Shown here piece after piece: positions 1-8,581 of a DNA stretch of 64,000 nucleotides. Numbering within the stretch: position 1 is the first letter of the stretch; each line of letters opens with the position of its first letter. The notes beneath the pieces are model-generated. The model was not told where the DNA came from. It did no database searches and saw only the letters and a program-made list of their open reading frames with translations. The translations under genes were made by a program, and so were the position numbers. The DNA comes from Desulfobulbaceae bacterium BRH_c16a (GTDB taxonomy: Bacteria; Desulfobacterota; Desulfobulbia; Desulfobulbales; Desulfocapsaceae): NCBI GenBank assembly GCA_000961725.1, contig LADS01000038.1, positions 1 to 64,000 on the forward strand, in the 5' to 3' direction.

Positions 1-399
1 TTTGCCATGGTGGGCGAAACCAAGCAGAAGTTCCCCACGTTACGTGCGGTCAGCATGGACAAAGGTTTTTATAGCCCAGCAAACCAGGAAGTACTGAAAC
101 CGCGTCTTGAATGTGTGGTGCTGCCAAAAAAGGGTAGGCTTTCTCAAGCTGACAAAGATCGCGAAAACGATCTTGAGTTTGTCAAGCTGCGCAAACAACA
201 CTCGGCAGTGGAATCGGCGATCAACGCCCTTGAAGTTCACGGCCTAGATAAATGTCCCGATCACGGTCTTCGTGGATTTAAACGCTACATCGCCATGGCG
301 GTGGTGGCACGTAACATTCAGCGCTTGGGTGCGGTGTTGCGTCAGCAGGAACAAGAGGCTGTTCAACGAAAACGCGGATCTTACAAGAAAGCAGCCTGA
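1..399 (+). CDS. ISNCY-like transposase, C-terminal part (cut by window edge)
   Basis: The frame is open from base 1, so this is the 3' part of a longer gene that begins outside the window. The visible 130 or so residues resemble the C-terminal catalytic end of DDE transposases annotated as ISNCY family. A conserved DKGFYSP block is followed about 50 residues later by a Q-H-S-A-V-E-S-A-I stretch, where the Glu would be the last acidic catalytic residue, and then by a basic tail. It is followed by about 170 bases of non-coding sequence and a candidate inverted-repeat end at 569-591, as expected for the right end of an insertion sequence. Family assignment is from recognition of the sequence, not a search. 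Whether the full element is intact cannot be seen. Confidence 0.6.
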   Translation, partial: FAMVGETKQKFPTLRAVSMDKGFYSPANQEVLKPRLECVVLPKKGRLSQADKDRENDLEFVKLRKQHSAVESAINALEVHGLDKCPDHGLRGFKRYIAMAVVARNIQRLGAVLRQQEQEAVQRKRGSYKKAA

Positions 400-568
400 G
401 AGAAGCGGGTTGGTCCTGCTGCAAGGTGTCGATGGCTGAGCTATGCCAACTCATCACAATACATGGGAATTATTATTGTTTCGGAAGCCTATAAAATTCA
501 AAATTAGCTGCCGGAGAAAAAACCTTACACATTAAAGATGTCTGCGGTGGTAAGAGTTTTTGAAAATT

Positions 569-591
569 GTGGGTTTTCTGCCAGGCACTAG
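569..591 (+). repeat. Probable right terminal inverted repeat of the ISNCY-like element
   Basis: This tract reads toward the element as CTAGTGCCTGGCAGAAAACC. It lies exactly where the IS256-type transposase reading frame on the minus strand loses its family resemblance (about base 592), so it marks the insertion junction. The matching left end is outside the window. Confidence 0.45.
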
Positions 592-820
592 TTAAGACAA
601 AATTGCCATTCAACGATTTGATCGTCTTCCGGCTCTTCCCATTACGTCGATTTGCCGTGATTTCTTGGCCGAGATGTGAGTCCAATTCTCCTTCGAGAGC
701 TGCTTCCGTAAGATTTTTAATGAGTGGGGTGAGAATGCCTTCTTTACCTAATAGCGGCTTTCCTTCCTGGATAGATCTCAGCGCTGTTTCAAAATCAAAT
801 CCATGGTTTTCTTCAGTCAT
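592..820 (-). pseudogene. IS256-family (mutator type) transposase, N-terminal fragment
   Basis: The first 75 or so residues match the conserved N-terminus of IS256/mutator transposases. There is an acidic start followed by a block ending G-K-E-G-I-L-T-P-L-I-K-N-L-T-E-A-A-L-E, then the D-S-H-L-G motif and the basic N-R-R-N-G-K-S-R-K-T stretch. After the T-I-K-S-L segment the frame runs into sequence of the neighbouring ISNCY-like element and stops at 473. Roughly 300 C-terminal residues, including the DDE catalytic domain, are missing, so this copy cannot be active. The start at 820 is preceded by a candidate element end at 859-886. Confidence 0.75.
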
Positions 821-858
821 GTCAGTTTCCTTTTTCGGGCTGATTATATCAGCTTTAA

Positions 859-886
859 GTTAACTGACACAGAATTCTGAACACCC
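859..886 (-). repeat. Candidate left end of the IS256-type element
   Basis: A GTTAACTGACACAGAATTCT tract lies about 40 bases upstream of the transposase start, the position of the terminal inverted repeat in IS256 elements. The interrupted AT-rich gene begins immediately after it. No partner end is left. Confidence 0.4.
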
Positions 887-1450
887 TCGAAATTCGAACA
901 AAAATGTGATAGATTCATTAGTGCTTTATTTCACAACAGTAAATACGAGTTATTATCAATTCGAAATGCTCTAAATGATGTATTTCCGAACAGTTTTGAT
1001 ATTAGCAATTCGACAAGAAATAAATCTATAACATTTTTTATGTTAATGGGAGTTAGTGTCGCCCACCTGCAATCCTCAGACACTTTAGTGCTAACACCAA
1101 ATGAAAGAAATGTTATAAAATATGAAGCTATTGAATCATATTTTAAATTAGTCAGAAATAATAATATTGGTCATGCACAAGTATTTGGTCTAGAATATTT
1201 CGAGTTTTACCTGAATCTGGCCAAAGAAGGACTTAACAAGGAAAATATAGTATTTCCGTATCCTTTTCAGAAAGTTGTAAAAAATTATATTTATGACATT
1301 ACACACGACCATGATCATCCAGCATTTATGCAGGACGAATTAGCTATAAAAATTGAAATGGATCATTATTCAATCAATTTTTTCCAGATACTTAATGATT
1401 TGATGCTGCTTACAACCTCAAATTTGCTGAAGCTATGGAATGAAGCTTAA
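887..1450 (+). pseudogene. AT-rich gene of unknown function, 5' end lost to IS256-type element
   Basis: The reading frame is open from 881 to the stop at 1450 but has no start codon with a ribosome binding site near its beginning. The first ATG (1040) lies inside apparently coding sequence. I therefore read it as the 3' remainder, about 185 residues, of a gene cut by the IS256-type element that ends at about 886. The product is rich in Asn, Ile, Phe and Lys and lacks a recognisable domain, signal peptide or membrane segment. Its AT content is well above that of all genes to the right, which suggests recent foreign origin. A helical, all-alpha fold is possible from composition, but I do not recognise the family. 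Confidence 0.45.
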
Positions 1451-1917
1451 CTATAATGGAACTTAGAAAGAATCGGTACATTAACTATTTTCGCTATTTT
1501 TTGTTCTTTGGCTCTTTATAGAGAACGGAAATCACTGTTTCAATTTATTTGCAACCGATATCTTTTTTCATCTTCAGGTACTCCTAAAGAGTATTAAGTA
1601 CTTTCAAACCATGCAGGAATCTCCATCGGCCTTCCTTTGGTATTCTACAGCAGCATCGCTCTTGACAGACACTTGGTCATCTTTTAGTAAAATAACTAAG
1701 CCATCTTTGAAAGTATCGACACCATGCAGGTACTGAAGTTCCCTCACTTTAAAGAGAGGGGGCCAATAGCGCACCTAAAGATACTATTGAATTCCAGTTG
1801 CAACTTGGAACACCTTTTCCCAGACTCTCCTACAGTTCCACAAAAAGGTATGTTCATTGCCATCTCTGATACTAGGGCAATTTTCGCTATGGTTGGAAGT
1901 ACGGTTGGAAAAGAAAA
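1451..1917. other. Gene-free stretch
   Basis: AT-rich sequence between the truncated gene and the tRNA terminator. I see no convincing coding frame. The 10-mer ACCATGCAGG occurs twice (near 1608 and 1722) in similar context, perhaps a small remnant duplication. Confidence 0.4.
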
Positions 1918-1947
1918 AGGCACTTAACGAAATATCGCTAAGTGCCT
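1918..1947 (-). terminator. Rho-independent terminator of tRNA-Gly
   Basis: Read on the minus strand, 9-base arms AGGCACTTA and TAAGTGCCT enclose a 12-base loop and are followed by a T-rich tract (TTTTTCTTTT). It lies 8 bases past the 3' CCA of the tRNA. Confidence 0.8.
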
Positions 1948-1955
1948 GAAATTTC

Positions 1956-2030
1956 TGGAGCGGGATACGCGATTCGAACGCGCGACTTTCAGCTTGGGAA
2001 GCTAACACTCTACCACTGAGTTAATCCCGC
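1956..2030 (-). tRNA. tRNA-Gly (anticodon CCC), CCA encoded
   Basis: The minus strand folds as a cloverleaf. The acceptor arms are GCGGGAT and ATCCCGC, the D-loop region contains AACTCAGTGGTAGAG, and the anticodon loop is TTCCCAA giving CCC. The T-arm contains GTTCGAATC, the discriminator base is T, and CCA is encoded. It borders the mobile-element debris at 1-1450, so its 3' end is a plausible integration point, although I found no second copy of the tRNA end that would define an att site. Confidence 0.92.
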
Positions 2031-2097
2031 TCATAAGCTCGCTCACTATAAAATCAGATACCGATTTTGTCAAAGCCTTTTCACGGTATCGCCACCG

Positions 2098-2238
2098 TCT
2101 AACACCCCACAAGAGAGTAACTCTTTTTCAGCCCCCCTTGTGGGGGACTCTTTTCAGTGCTCCCTTGAGGGGTATAAGTGTCTTTCGCAGATTGTTTTCT
2201 TGTTTCTTATGAACGAAAAATAATCTGCAAGGTATTTA
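2098..2238 (+). repeat. Dispersed intergenic repeat, copy A
   Basis: It starts GTCTAACACCCCACAAG, continues with a C-rich/G-rich CCCCCTTGTGGGGG palindrome and the shared ACTCTTTTCAGT core, and ends in a stem. The arms of this stem (GCAGATTGTTTTC and GAAAAATAATCTGC) differ from those of copies B and D but still pair. It lies downstream of phoR and may act as a terminator for it. Confidence 0.6.
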
Positions 2239-2272
2239 TCGGCAAAGAGAAGGCGGTTCGGCGGACATTCGC

Positions 2273-4117
2273 TCAGCTTGTCCGGCAACCATTGACAATA
2301 AGAGTAAATTCGGAACCTTTCCCCACCACGCTCTTCACCTCGACGCCGCCTTCGTGGGCCTGGGCGATGTGTCTGACAATGGCAAGTCCGAGCCCGGTAC
2401 CGCCGCCCTGAGCGCGGCTTCTCGCTTTGTCGCTGCGATAAAACCGTTCGAAGAGTCTCGGCAGGTGCTCGGCCGCGATACCGCACCCCGTATCCCGAAC
2501 GATAATCCGTACTTTCCCTTCCGGATCCTTTTCTCCGGTTTCGACCTGCACAGTTACCCGGTCCCCCTTTCTGCTGTAGGTGATGGCATTCACGAGAAGA
2601 TTGACTATAGCCTGTTCAAGCAGCGTGGGGTTCATCTCGACCACTATGTTTCCCGGGCATTCTATGGACACCGTTACCCCGGCCTGATCGGCCTTCAGCC
2701 GGCAAATCTGGACCGCCGCTTCAATAACCGGCAAAAGCACTTCTTTCTGCAGAACTCTATTGCCCTGCTTGGATTCCTCTTCAATTTTCGAAAGGGAGAG
2801 AAGGTCATCGATAATCGTACTTAAGCGAATGGAATGGTGAAGCACAATCTCGAGAAATTTGACGGCATCCTCCCGGATATCGATCGCCCCGTCGAGCAGT
2901 GTCTCAACATACCCGCGTATCGAGGTAATCGGTGTTCGCAGTTCATGGGAAACATTGGCAACAAAATCCCTTCGCACATTTTCAAGTTGCCGCAGTTTCG
3001 TCACATCGTTCATCACCACCAGCACACCGACATTTTCCCCGGCTCCGTTGCTGAGGGGAACCACATTAGTCTGCAGGAATCTCTCGCTTTTCTCTTCCTG
3101 GAGGATGATTTCATCGACCACCGGCTCTTTGGTGGTTAAAGTATGACCAATCTGCTGCTGCAGCTGCACATTTCTGACAATTTGCTGAACAATCCTGCCT
3201 TTTGCCGTCTGCCTTTCGACCGCAAAAATATGCGCGGCCGCAGCATTGATGCTGATGACCCGCTCCTCGACATCTATAGCTATAACCGCTTCGACCATAC
3301 TGGAGAAGACCGCCTCCAGCTGGTTGCGCTGGGTGAGTATCGCCTGGATTTTTTCGTCCAGCATTTCCGCCATGCGGTCCATGGACCCTGCGAGCGTTAC
3401 CACCTCCAGCGAGGCGGATTTTTTGACGAGCGGAAGCATCCTTTCGCTGAAGTCACCCCGGGAGAATTGTCCCGCGGTCCTGGTCATCTGCTCGAGCGGT
3501 CTGCTGATATTGCGCGATATAAGCATAATGACCGCTCCGGCCAGCACCAGACCCACCATGAAACCAAACAGGATGCGCATCCTGGTACGTTCCATGGTCT
3601 TATCCATTGAAGCGACGGAAACCGAGGTCCTGAGAACCGCATCGATTATCGTTTGCGGAGGGACATCGGCAAGCCGCGGAGCCACATTCGTCAGGGGAAT
3701 CGCGACATACAGCAGGTTTTCTTCTACCGTCCTGCTGTATCGTTTTGATTTCCCCGTAGAACCGGTAACAGCCTGAGCCACCTCCTGACGAAATCGATGG
3801 TTGTCCATAACCTCGGGATCCTCATTGGAATCGGCGAGCACCTTGCCGTCGGCTGCGATTACGGTGACCCTCGTCCCCGAAATCCTGCCGGCTCGAATAG
3901 AATAATCCCGCAAGCCGGCGATCCGGCCCTCGCGCAGATACTCTTTTACCTGCAGGCTGATAAGGTTTGCCCTCGCCTCTAGATCCGTTTCCTTCTCATG
4001 GAGATAGAATTCCTGAAGGGAAGCGGCGCCATACCAGCCGGCGGCCACGATTACGATAAGAATTGTCAGGACATTGGCGGGAAAAATCTGCCAGACAAGC
4101 TTTTTTGGTTTCAACAT
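2273..4117 (-). CDS. phoR: PhoR-type phosphate-regulon sensor histidine kinase
   Basis: A 614-residue membrane kinase. A transmembrane helix lies at about residues 10-32, a periplasmic sensor region at about 35-175, a second helix at about 178-200, a HAMP segment, and a PAS domain at about 260-370. A HisKA domain follows with H391 in the SHELRTP motif, and a HATPase_c domain with D-T-G-C-G-I and G-T-G-L-G-L-A-I-V boxes. It would phosphorylate the regulator encoded immediately upstream (3-base gap to phoB). Location beside phoU-pst identifies it as PhoR, which senses phosphate through the Pst transporter and PhoU rather than by binding phosphate itself (family knowledge). Extracytoplasmic sensing domains of this size are usual in Gram-negative PhoR outside the enterobacteria. 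A dispersed repeat (2098-2238) follows the stop codon. Confidence 0.93.
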   Translation of the reverse strand: MLKPKKLVWQIFPANVLTILIVIVAAGWYGAASLQEFYLHEKETDLEARANLISLQVKEYLREGRIAGLRDYSIRAGRISGTRVTVIAADGKVLADSNEDPEVMDNHRFRQEVAQAVTGSTGKSKRYSRTVEENLLYVAIPLTNVAPRLADVPPQTIIDAVLRTSVSVASMDKTMERTRMRILFGFMVGLVLAGAVIMLISRNISRPLEQMTRTAGQFSRGDFSERMLPLVKKSASLEVVTLAGSMDRMAEMLDEKIQAILTQRNQLEAVFSSMVEAVIAIDVEERVISINAAAAHIFAVERQTAKGRIVQQIVRNVQLQQQIGHTLTTKEPVVDEIILQEEKSERFLQTNVVPLSNGAGENVGVLVVMNDVTKLRQLENVRRDFVANVSHELRTPITSIRGYVETLLDGAIDIREDAVKFLEIVLHHSIRLSTIIDDLLSLSKIEEESKQGNRVLQKEVLLPVIEAAVQICRLKADQAGVTVSIECPGNIVVEMNPTLLEQAIVNLLVNAITYSRKGDRVTVQVETGEKDPEGKVRIIVRDTGCGIAAEHLPRLFERFYRSDKARSRAQGGGTGLGLAIVRHIAQAHEGGVEVKSVVGKGSEFTLIVNGCRTS

Positions 4118-4120
4118 GCG

Positions 4121-4843
4121 TCAGTCCCTGTTTTCAAGGGTCGATCGATAGCGGTAGCCGATACCCCTGACGGTTTCGATCATTTTTCCGTACTCACCCA
4201 GTTTTTTCCTGAGACCAAAGACCTGGACATCGATTGCTCTCGGAGTGATAAGAAAATCATAGCCTCGAACATAGTCGATAATCTGCTGCCGGGTAAAGAC
4301 CCAGCCCGGTTTTCCTGCAAGAAGGGACAGAATACTGAATTCAGTGGTGGTGAGCTGCACCTCGCTGCCGTTGATATTCACCTCATGCCTGCCCTTGTCG
4401 ATCTCCAGGCCATCGACGACAATGACGGTTTTCCGCGAATCGTCGCTGTCGGCCTGGTTCGAGGAAGACCTTTTGACGACCGCCTTAATCCTGGCAAGAA
4501 GCACCTTGGGACTGAAAGGTTTGGTGATATAGTCATCGGCTCCACCCTCGAGGCCCGCCACGACGTCCTCCTCCTCGCCCTTGGCGGTAAGCATGATAAC
4601 GGGAATGGCACGATAGATATTGCCCTCTCCTTTTCTCATCGCCTTGCAGACATCGATGCCGCTCATCCCCGGCAGCATCAGATCGAGCAGAACACAGTTG
4701 ATATCCTCAACCCGCAACCGTTCCAGCGCTTCCTCGCCGGAATCGGCACAGGTGACATGGAAACCGGCCCTGATCAGGTTATAGCTGACCAATTGCTGAA
4801 TATCCGCCTCATCCTCGACTACCAGAACATGTATCTTTGCCAT
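4121..4843 (-). CDS. phoB: PhoB-type response regulator
   Basis: A 240-residue OmpR/PhoB-family regulator. The receiver domain (residues 4-120) has the acidic pair E10-D11, the phospho-acceptor D54 in L-L-D-L-M-L-P-G and the conserved K in T-K-P-F. The C-terminal winged-helix DNA-binding domain carries the T-T-E-F-S-I-L recognition-domain start and a R-G-I-G-Y-R-Y wing. It is the first gene of the phoB-phoR pair, transcribed divergently from phoU-pst, and three 11-base-spaced CTTAA-like repeats lie between them at 4966-4998, consistent with autoregulation and control of the pst operon. Confidence 0.95.
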   Translation of the reverse strand: MAKIHVLVVEDEADIQQLVSYNLIRAGFHVTCADSGEEALERLRVEDINCVLLDLMLPGMSGIDVCKAMRKGEGNIYRAIPVIMLTAKGEEEDVVAGLEGGADDYITKPFSPKVLLARIKAVVKRSSSNQADSDDSRKTVIVVDGLEIDKGRHEVNINGSEVQLTTTEFSILSLLAGKPGWVFTRQQIIDYVRGYDFLITPRAIDVQVFGLRKKLGEYGKMIETVRGIGYRYRSTLENRD

Positions 4844-4965
4844 AACCCGTTATCTCGGAATTTTGCTCTTTCGCCTGAAAGGTAAACCTGTCGGCTCCAC
4901 CCTCCTTTTCACAGATGGTCCATATCCTGTATCATTTTCGCCCCCGCCGCAAGCCCTTTCCCGAT

Positions 4966-4998
4966 ACCTTAACCGTATCTTAATAATTTCCTAATCGA
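4966..4998. promoter_or_regulatory. Pho-box-like triple direct repeat
   Basis: Three consecutive 11-base units, ACCTTAACCGT, ATCTTAATAAT and TTCCTAATCGA, share a CTTAA/CCTAA core with the 11-base period typical of PhoB/PhoP operators. The site is between the divergent phoB and phoU genes, 85 bases before phoU. Function is inferred from position and spacing. Confidence 0.55.
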
Positions 4999-5082
4999 CC
5001 AAAAACAATCGAACTCTATCTTATCGGCTGTCTCCCGAATCGGCCGGGAGATTCTACCAACCTCAACCGGGACTACAGATCT

Positions 5083-5742
5083 ATGGAGCATCATTACACT
5101 TTCCTTCACGAACTCACGAAACTCAACAAAAAGCTGCTGAAAATGACGGCAATAGTGGAGGAACGTGTGCGCAAGGCGGCAAAGGTGATCGAAACAAAAG
5201 ATCCTGCCGTTATCCAATCGATTATCCTTTCGGATTACGAGGTGGATGACATGGAGATTGAAATCGAAGAGGACTGCCTGAAAATCCTCGCCCTGCACCA
5301 GCCTGTCGCCCGCGACCTGCGATTTCTCATTTCAGTTATCAAGATCAACAATGAATTGGAAAGAATCGGTGACATCGCCGTCAACATTGCTAAGCGCATT
5401 GACAATATATCGAAATTCAAACATCCAGCCGCAATCTCCTACGATTTTTCAAGAATGACAGACAAGGTATCGGCAATGTTGAAAAAAAGTATCGACTCTC
5501 TTGTCAACAACGACACCCGGCTGGCACGATCAATCTTTGTTGACGATGATTTTGTCGATCAGTGTCGAAACCGCTGTTACGAAGATATCAAAGTGCGGAT
5601 AAAGCAGGATCCCGAACACCCCGGCTATCATATCAACACGTATCTCCTCGCTCGTCATCTGGAGCGTATCGCCGACCGGGCCGTCAACATCGCCGAAGAG
5701 GTCATCTATTCGGTCGAAGGCACCATCACCCGACACAACTGA
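5083..5742 (+). CDS. phoU: Phosphate transport regulator PhoU
   Basis: A 219-residue cytoplasmic protein of usual PhoU length built of two PhoU three-helix repeats. It has the characteristic E-X-D-X-X-X-D/E metal-binding patterns, for example D-Y-E-V-D-D-M-E near residue 50 and H-L-E-R-I-A-D-R-A near residue 200. PhoU bridges the Pst transporter and PhoR and suppresses PhoR kinase activity when phosphate is plentiful. It is the first gene of the phoU-pstCASB unit, whereas in Escherichia coli phoU is last. The ATG at 5083 has no strong ribosome binding site but begins the conserved region. Confidence 0.93.
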   Translation: MEHHYTFLHELTKLNKKLLKMTAIVEERVRKAAKVIETKDPAVIQSIILSDYEVDDMEIEIEEDCLKILALHQPVARDLRFLISVIKINNELERIGDIAVNIAKRIDNISKFKHPAAISYDFSRMTDKVSAMLKKSIDSLVNNDTRLARSIFVDDDFVDQCRNRCYEDIKVRIKQDPEHPGYHINTYLLARHLERIADRAVNIAEEVIYSVEGTITRHN

Positions 5743-5791
5743 TGGAACGGAACGCAACTGTATTTCGGGGATTTTCCCCCAGGTAACGCTG

Positions 5792-7180
5792 ATGATATAT
5801 TCCTATTTATTCCCATGCATCGTGCTTCTCTCGGTGTCCGCCTATTTTCTTGGAGTTCATCGGGCACAGACAATTGCCGCCTCCTCCGGCGGCATGCGGG
5901 CAATGCATTCCCTGCCGACCCATTACGGCATGTTCACCGCCTTGAATTGCGCTCTTCCGGCGATTTTTGTTCTTTCCATATGGAAAATTATCGAGGGAAC
6001 AGTCATTTCATCGATGATTTCACGCAATCTGCCGCCTGAACTCCTGCAGCTTTCGGCAAACGAGTTCACCCTCGTCATGAATGAGATAAAAAATGTTGCT
6101 TTCGGGTGGGTCAACCAAAGCAGCACTCATCCGGCCATTGAGTCAGCAGCCGAACACTATCTCACCAGCCTGAATACAACCAGAAACCTTGTGAGCGGTG
6201 TGGTCCTCCTCAGCTGCATTATTCCCGCAGTTATTACCGGACGAATGATCAACAAGGATCTCCGGGCCAGAAACCTGGTGGAAGGAACCTTTAAAATCAT
6301 ACTGATTGCCTGTTCCGGCGTTGCCATACTCACCACCCTCGGCATCGTCCTGTCGGTGGTCTTTGAAGCCTTGCGCTTTTTTCAGGCTGTCCCGTTCACC
6401 GACTTTATTTTCGGCATGGAATGGAGCCCGCAAACAGCCATGCGGGCGGATCAGGCGGGGTCCTCGGGGGCCTTCGGAGCCATACCCGTTTTTGCCGGCA
6501 CTCTCCTCATTGCCTTGATTGCCATGTCGGTCGCCATTCCCATCGGCCTGCTCACCGCCATCTACCTCTCGGAATTTGCGAGCACTCGCCTTCGGACCTG
6601 GGCCAAACCGACTCTCGAGATACTTGCCGGAATTCCGACTGTTGTGTATGGCTTTTTCGCCGCACTGACCGTCGCCCCCATGATCCGCGATATCGGCAAC
6701 TGGGCGGGGCTTTCGGTCTCATCGGAAAGTGCTTTGGCTGCCGGGCTGGTGATGGGGATAATGATCATCCCGTTTGTCTCTTCGCTGTCCGACGATGTCA
6801 TCTTCGCCGTCCCCCAGTCTCTCAGGGACGGCTCGCTTGGCCTTGGAGCCACCCGCTTTGAGACCATCCGCCACGTCATCATTCCGGCTGCTCTGCCGGG
6901 GATAGTCGGCAGTATCCTCCTTGCCGTGTCCCGGGCCGTCGGCGAAACCATGATCGTCGTCATGGCAGCGGGTTTATCCGCCAATCTCTCGTTTAATCCT
7001 CTGACGGCGGTGACAACGGTTACCGTTCAGATTGTGACGCTGCTCGTCGGCGACCAGGAATTCGACAGCCCGAAAACCCTTGCGGCTTTTGCCCTCGGCC
7101 TGCTGCTCTTTGTCTTCACCCTCGTGCTTAACTTCATTGCCCTGCGGGTTGTCCGCCGGTACCGGGAACAATACGAATAG
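5792..7180 (+). CDS. pstC: Phosphate ABC transporter permease PstC
   Basis: A 462-residue inner-membrane protein. The C-terminal 270 residues are a binding-protein-dependent permease domain with the E-A-A-like loop (L-R-D-G-S-L-G-L-G-A-T-R-F-E-T) that contacts PstB. The N-terminal 190 residues hold additional membrane helices and a polar periplasmic segment, the extended N-terminal form that typically accompanies DUF3333-type PstA. The start is supported by AGGTAACG eight bases upstream of ATG 5792. It lies 49 bases after phoU and 40 before pstA and pairs with PstA to form the channel. Confidence 0.93.
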   Translation: MIYSYLFPCIVLLSVSAYFLGVHRAQTIAASSGGMRAMHSLPTHYGMFTALNCALPAIFVLSIWKIIEGTVISSMISRNLPPELLQLSANEFTLVMNEIKNVAFGWVNQSSTHPAIESAAEHYLTSLNTTRNLVSGVVLLSCIIPAVITGRMINKDLRARNLVEGTFKIILIACSGVAILTTLGIVLSVVFEALRFFQAVPFTDFIFGMEWSPQTAMRADQAGSSGAFGAIPVFAGTLLIALIAMSVAIPIGLLTAIYLSEFASTRLRTWAKPTLEILAGIPTVVYGFFAALTVAPMIRDIGNWAGLSVSSESALAAGLVMGIMIIPFVSSLSDDVIFAVPQSLRDGSLGLGATRFETIRHVIIPAALPGIVGSILLAVSRAVGETMIVVMAAGLSANLSFNPLTAVTTVTVQIVTLLVGDQEFDSPKTLAAFALGLLLFVFTLVLNFIALRVVRRYREQYE

Positions 7181-7220
7181 TACTTAACCGGATATTCGTT
7201 CATCAAATCTCTATTACAGT

Positions 7221-8498
7221 ATGAATACAATGAATACGTCGACAACCAATCTTCTCCAACCGACCAAAGATCTCAGACGGCGTTACCGCACCGAGAGATG
7301 GTTCAAGCGGCTGGGAGTGACCGCCATCAGCCTCTCCCTGGCATTTATCGGCTTTCTTTTCATAACCATTATCGCCGATGGCTATCCGGCTTTCACCCAG
7401 ACATATATCGAGCTTGAAATAAATTTCGCCGAACAGGCTTTCACCCGCGAAAACCTTGCGGCCGCCGATTACCCTGGGCTTGTGAAGAAATCGTTGCGCG
7501 AAATGTTCCCGGAGGTCGACAGCAGGCAGGATCTCAAACGTCTCTACAGCCTTGTCAGTCCGGCGGCGGCATACAAGCTGCAGCATATGGTCGAGGCGGA
7601 TCCCAGAATCATAGGCACCAGCCGGAAAATCTGGGTACTCGCCGATGACGATGTCGACATGCTCATGAAAGGCAAGATGGACCGCGAAATTGCCGAGGCG
7701 GACAGAAGAATTCTCGACAACCAGCTGGCATGGATAGACAAACTCGTGGCGGAAGACAAGCTCGAGAGAAGGTTCAATGCTGCCTTTTTCACCTCCGGCG
7801 ACTCCCGGGAGCCGGAACTTGCCGGCATCCTTGGCGGCATAAAGGGCTCGTTTCTGACGCTCCTCATCACCCTGTCGCTTTCTTTTCCGATCGGTGTCGC
7901 AGCCGCAGTGTATCTGGAGGAGTTTGCGCCCCAGAATGGCTGGACGGATATGATCGAGATCAATATCAATAATCTTGCTGCGGTGCCATCCATCATTTTC
8001 GGGCTTTTAGGTTTAGCCATCTTCATCAATTTCTTTGGACTCCCCAGGTCGACTCCCATTGTCGGAGGACTGGTTCTCAGCCTCATGACCCTGCCGACCA
8101 TCATTATTGCAGGGCGGGCCTCGCTGAAGTCGGTGCCACCCTCGATAAGAGAAGCGGCCCTTGGGATCGGCGCTTCGAAAATGCAAACCGTTACTCATCA
8201 TGTGCTGCCGCTGGCCATGCCGGGCATGCTCACCGGTACGATCATCGGCATGGCCCAGGCCCTTGGCGAGACGGCCCCTCTGCTGATGATCGGGATGGTT
8301 GCCTTTATCGTCGATATCCCCGGATCGGTTTCCGATCCGGCGGCTTTACTCCCGGTGCAGATCTACCTCTGGGCCGACAGTCCGGAACGGGCCTTCACCG
8401 AAAAGACCTCGGCGGCGATCATGGTATTACTGGCCTTCCTCATCGCCATGAACAGTCTTGCGGTATTTCTGCGAAAGAAATTTGAAATCAAATGGTAA
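7221..8498 (+). CDS. pstA: Phosphate ABC transporter permease PstA, DUF3333 type
   Basis: A 425-residue inner-membrane protein, longer than enterobacterial PstA (about 296). The first 200 residues match the DUF3333 layout: basic R-R-R-Y start, one membrane helix, then a long extracytoplasmic segment. The remaining part is a six-helix permease domain with the I-R-E-A-A-L-G-I-G-A-S-K coupling loop. It forms the PstCA channel. A 9-base-arm stem-loop follows at 8511-8545 before pstS, which could separate expression of the permeases from that of the binding protein. Confidence 0.93.
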   Translation: MNTMNTSTTNLLQPTKDLRRRYRTERWFKRLGVTAISLSLAFIGFLFITIIADGYPAFTQTYIELEINFAEQAFTRENLAAADYPGLVKKSLREMFPEVDSRQDLKRLYSLVSPAAAYKLQHMVEADPRIIGTSRKIWVLADDDVDMLMKGKMDREIAEADRRILDNQLAWIDKLVAEDKLERRFNAAFFTSGDSREPELAGILGGIKGSFLTLLITLSLSFPIGVAAAVYLEEFAPQNGWTDMIEININNLAAVPSIIFGLLGLAIFINFFGLPRSTPIVGGLVLSLMTLPTIIIAGRASLKSVPPSIREAALGIGASKMQTVTHHVLPLAMPGMLTGTIIGMAQALGETAPLLMIGMVAFIVDIPGSVSDPAALLPVQIYLWADSPERAFTEKTSAAIMVLLAFLIAMNSLAVFLRKKFEIKW

Positions 8499-8510
8499 CA
8501 AAACTCTAAC

Positions 8511-8545
8511 AATGGGGTGTTCTAATAGCCATCGTCCACCCCATT
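8511..8545 (+). other. Stem-loop between pstA and pstS
   Basis: Perfect 9-base arms AATGGGGTG and CACCCCATT with a 17-base loop and no T-tract. It is probably an RNA-stability or partial-attenuation element, giving more pstS than permease message (inference). Confidence 0.5.
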
Positions 8546-8581
8546 TCGGGTCAACACAAATTATTCATCCAGGAGAAAGAA

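Noticed and set aside
1956-2030. tRNA-Gly as a defined att site of a genomic island
   Set aside because: No second copy of the tRNA 3' end and no integrase gene are visible in the window.
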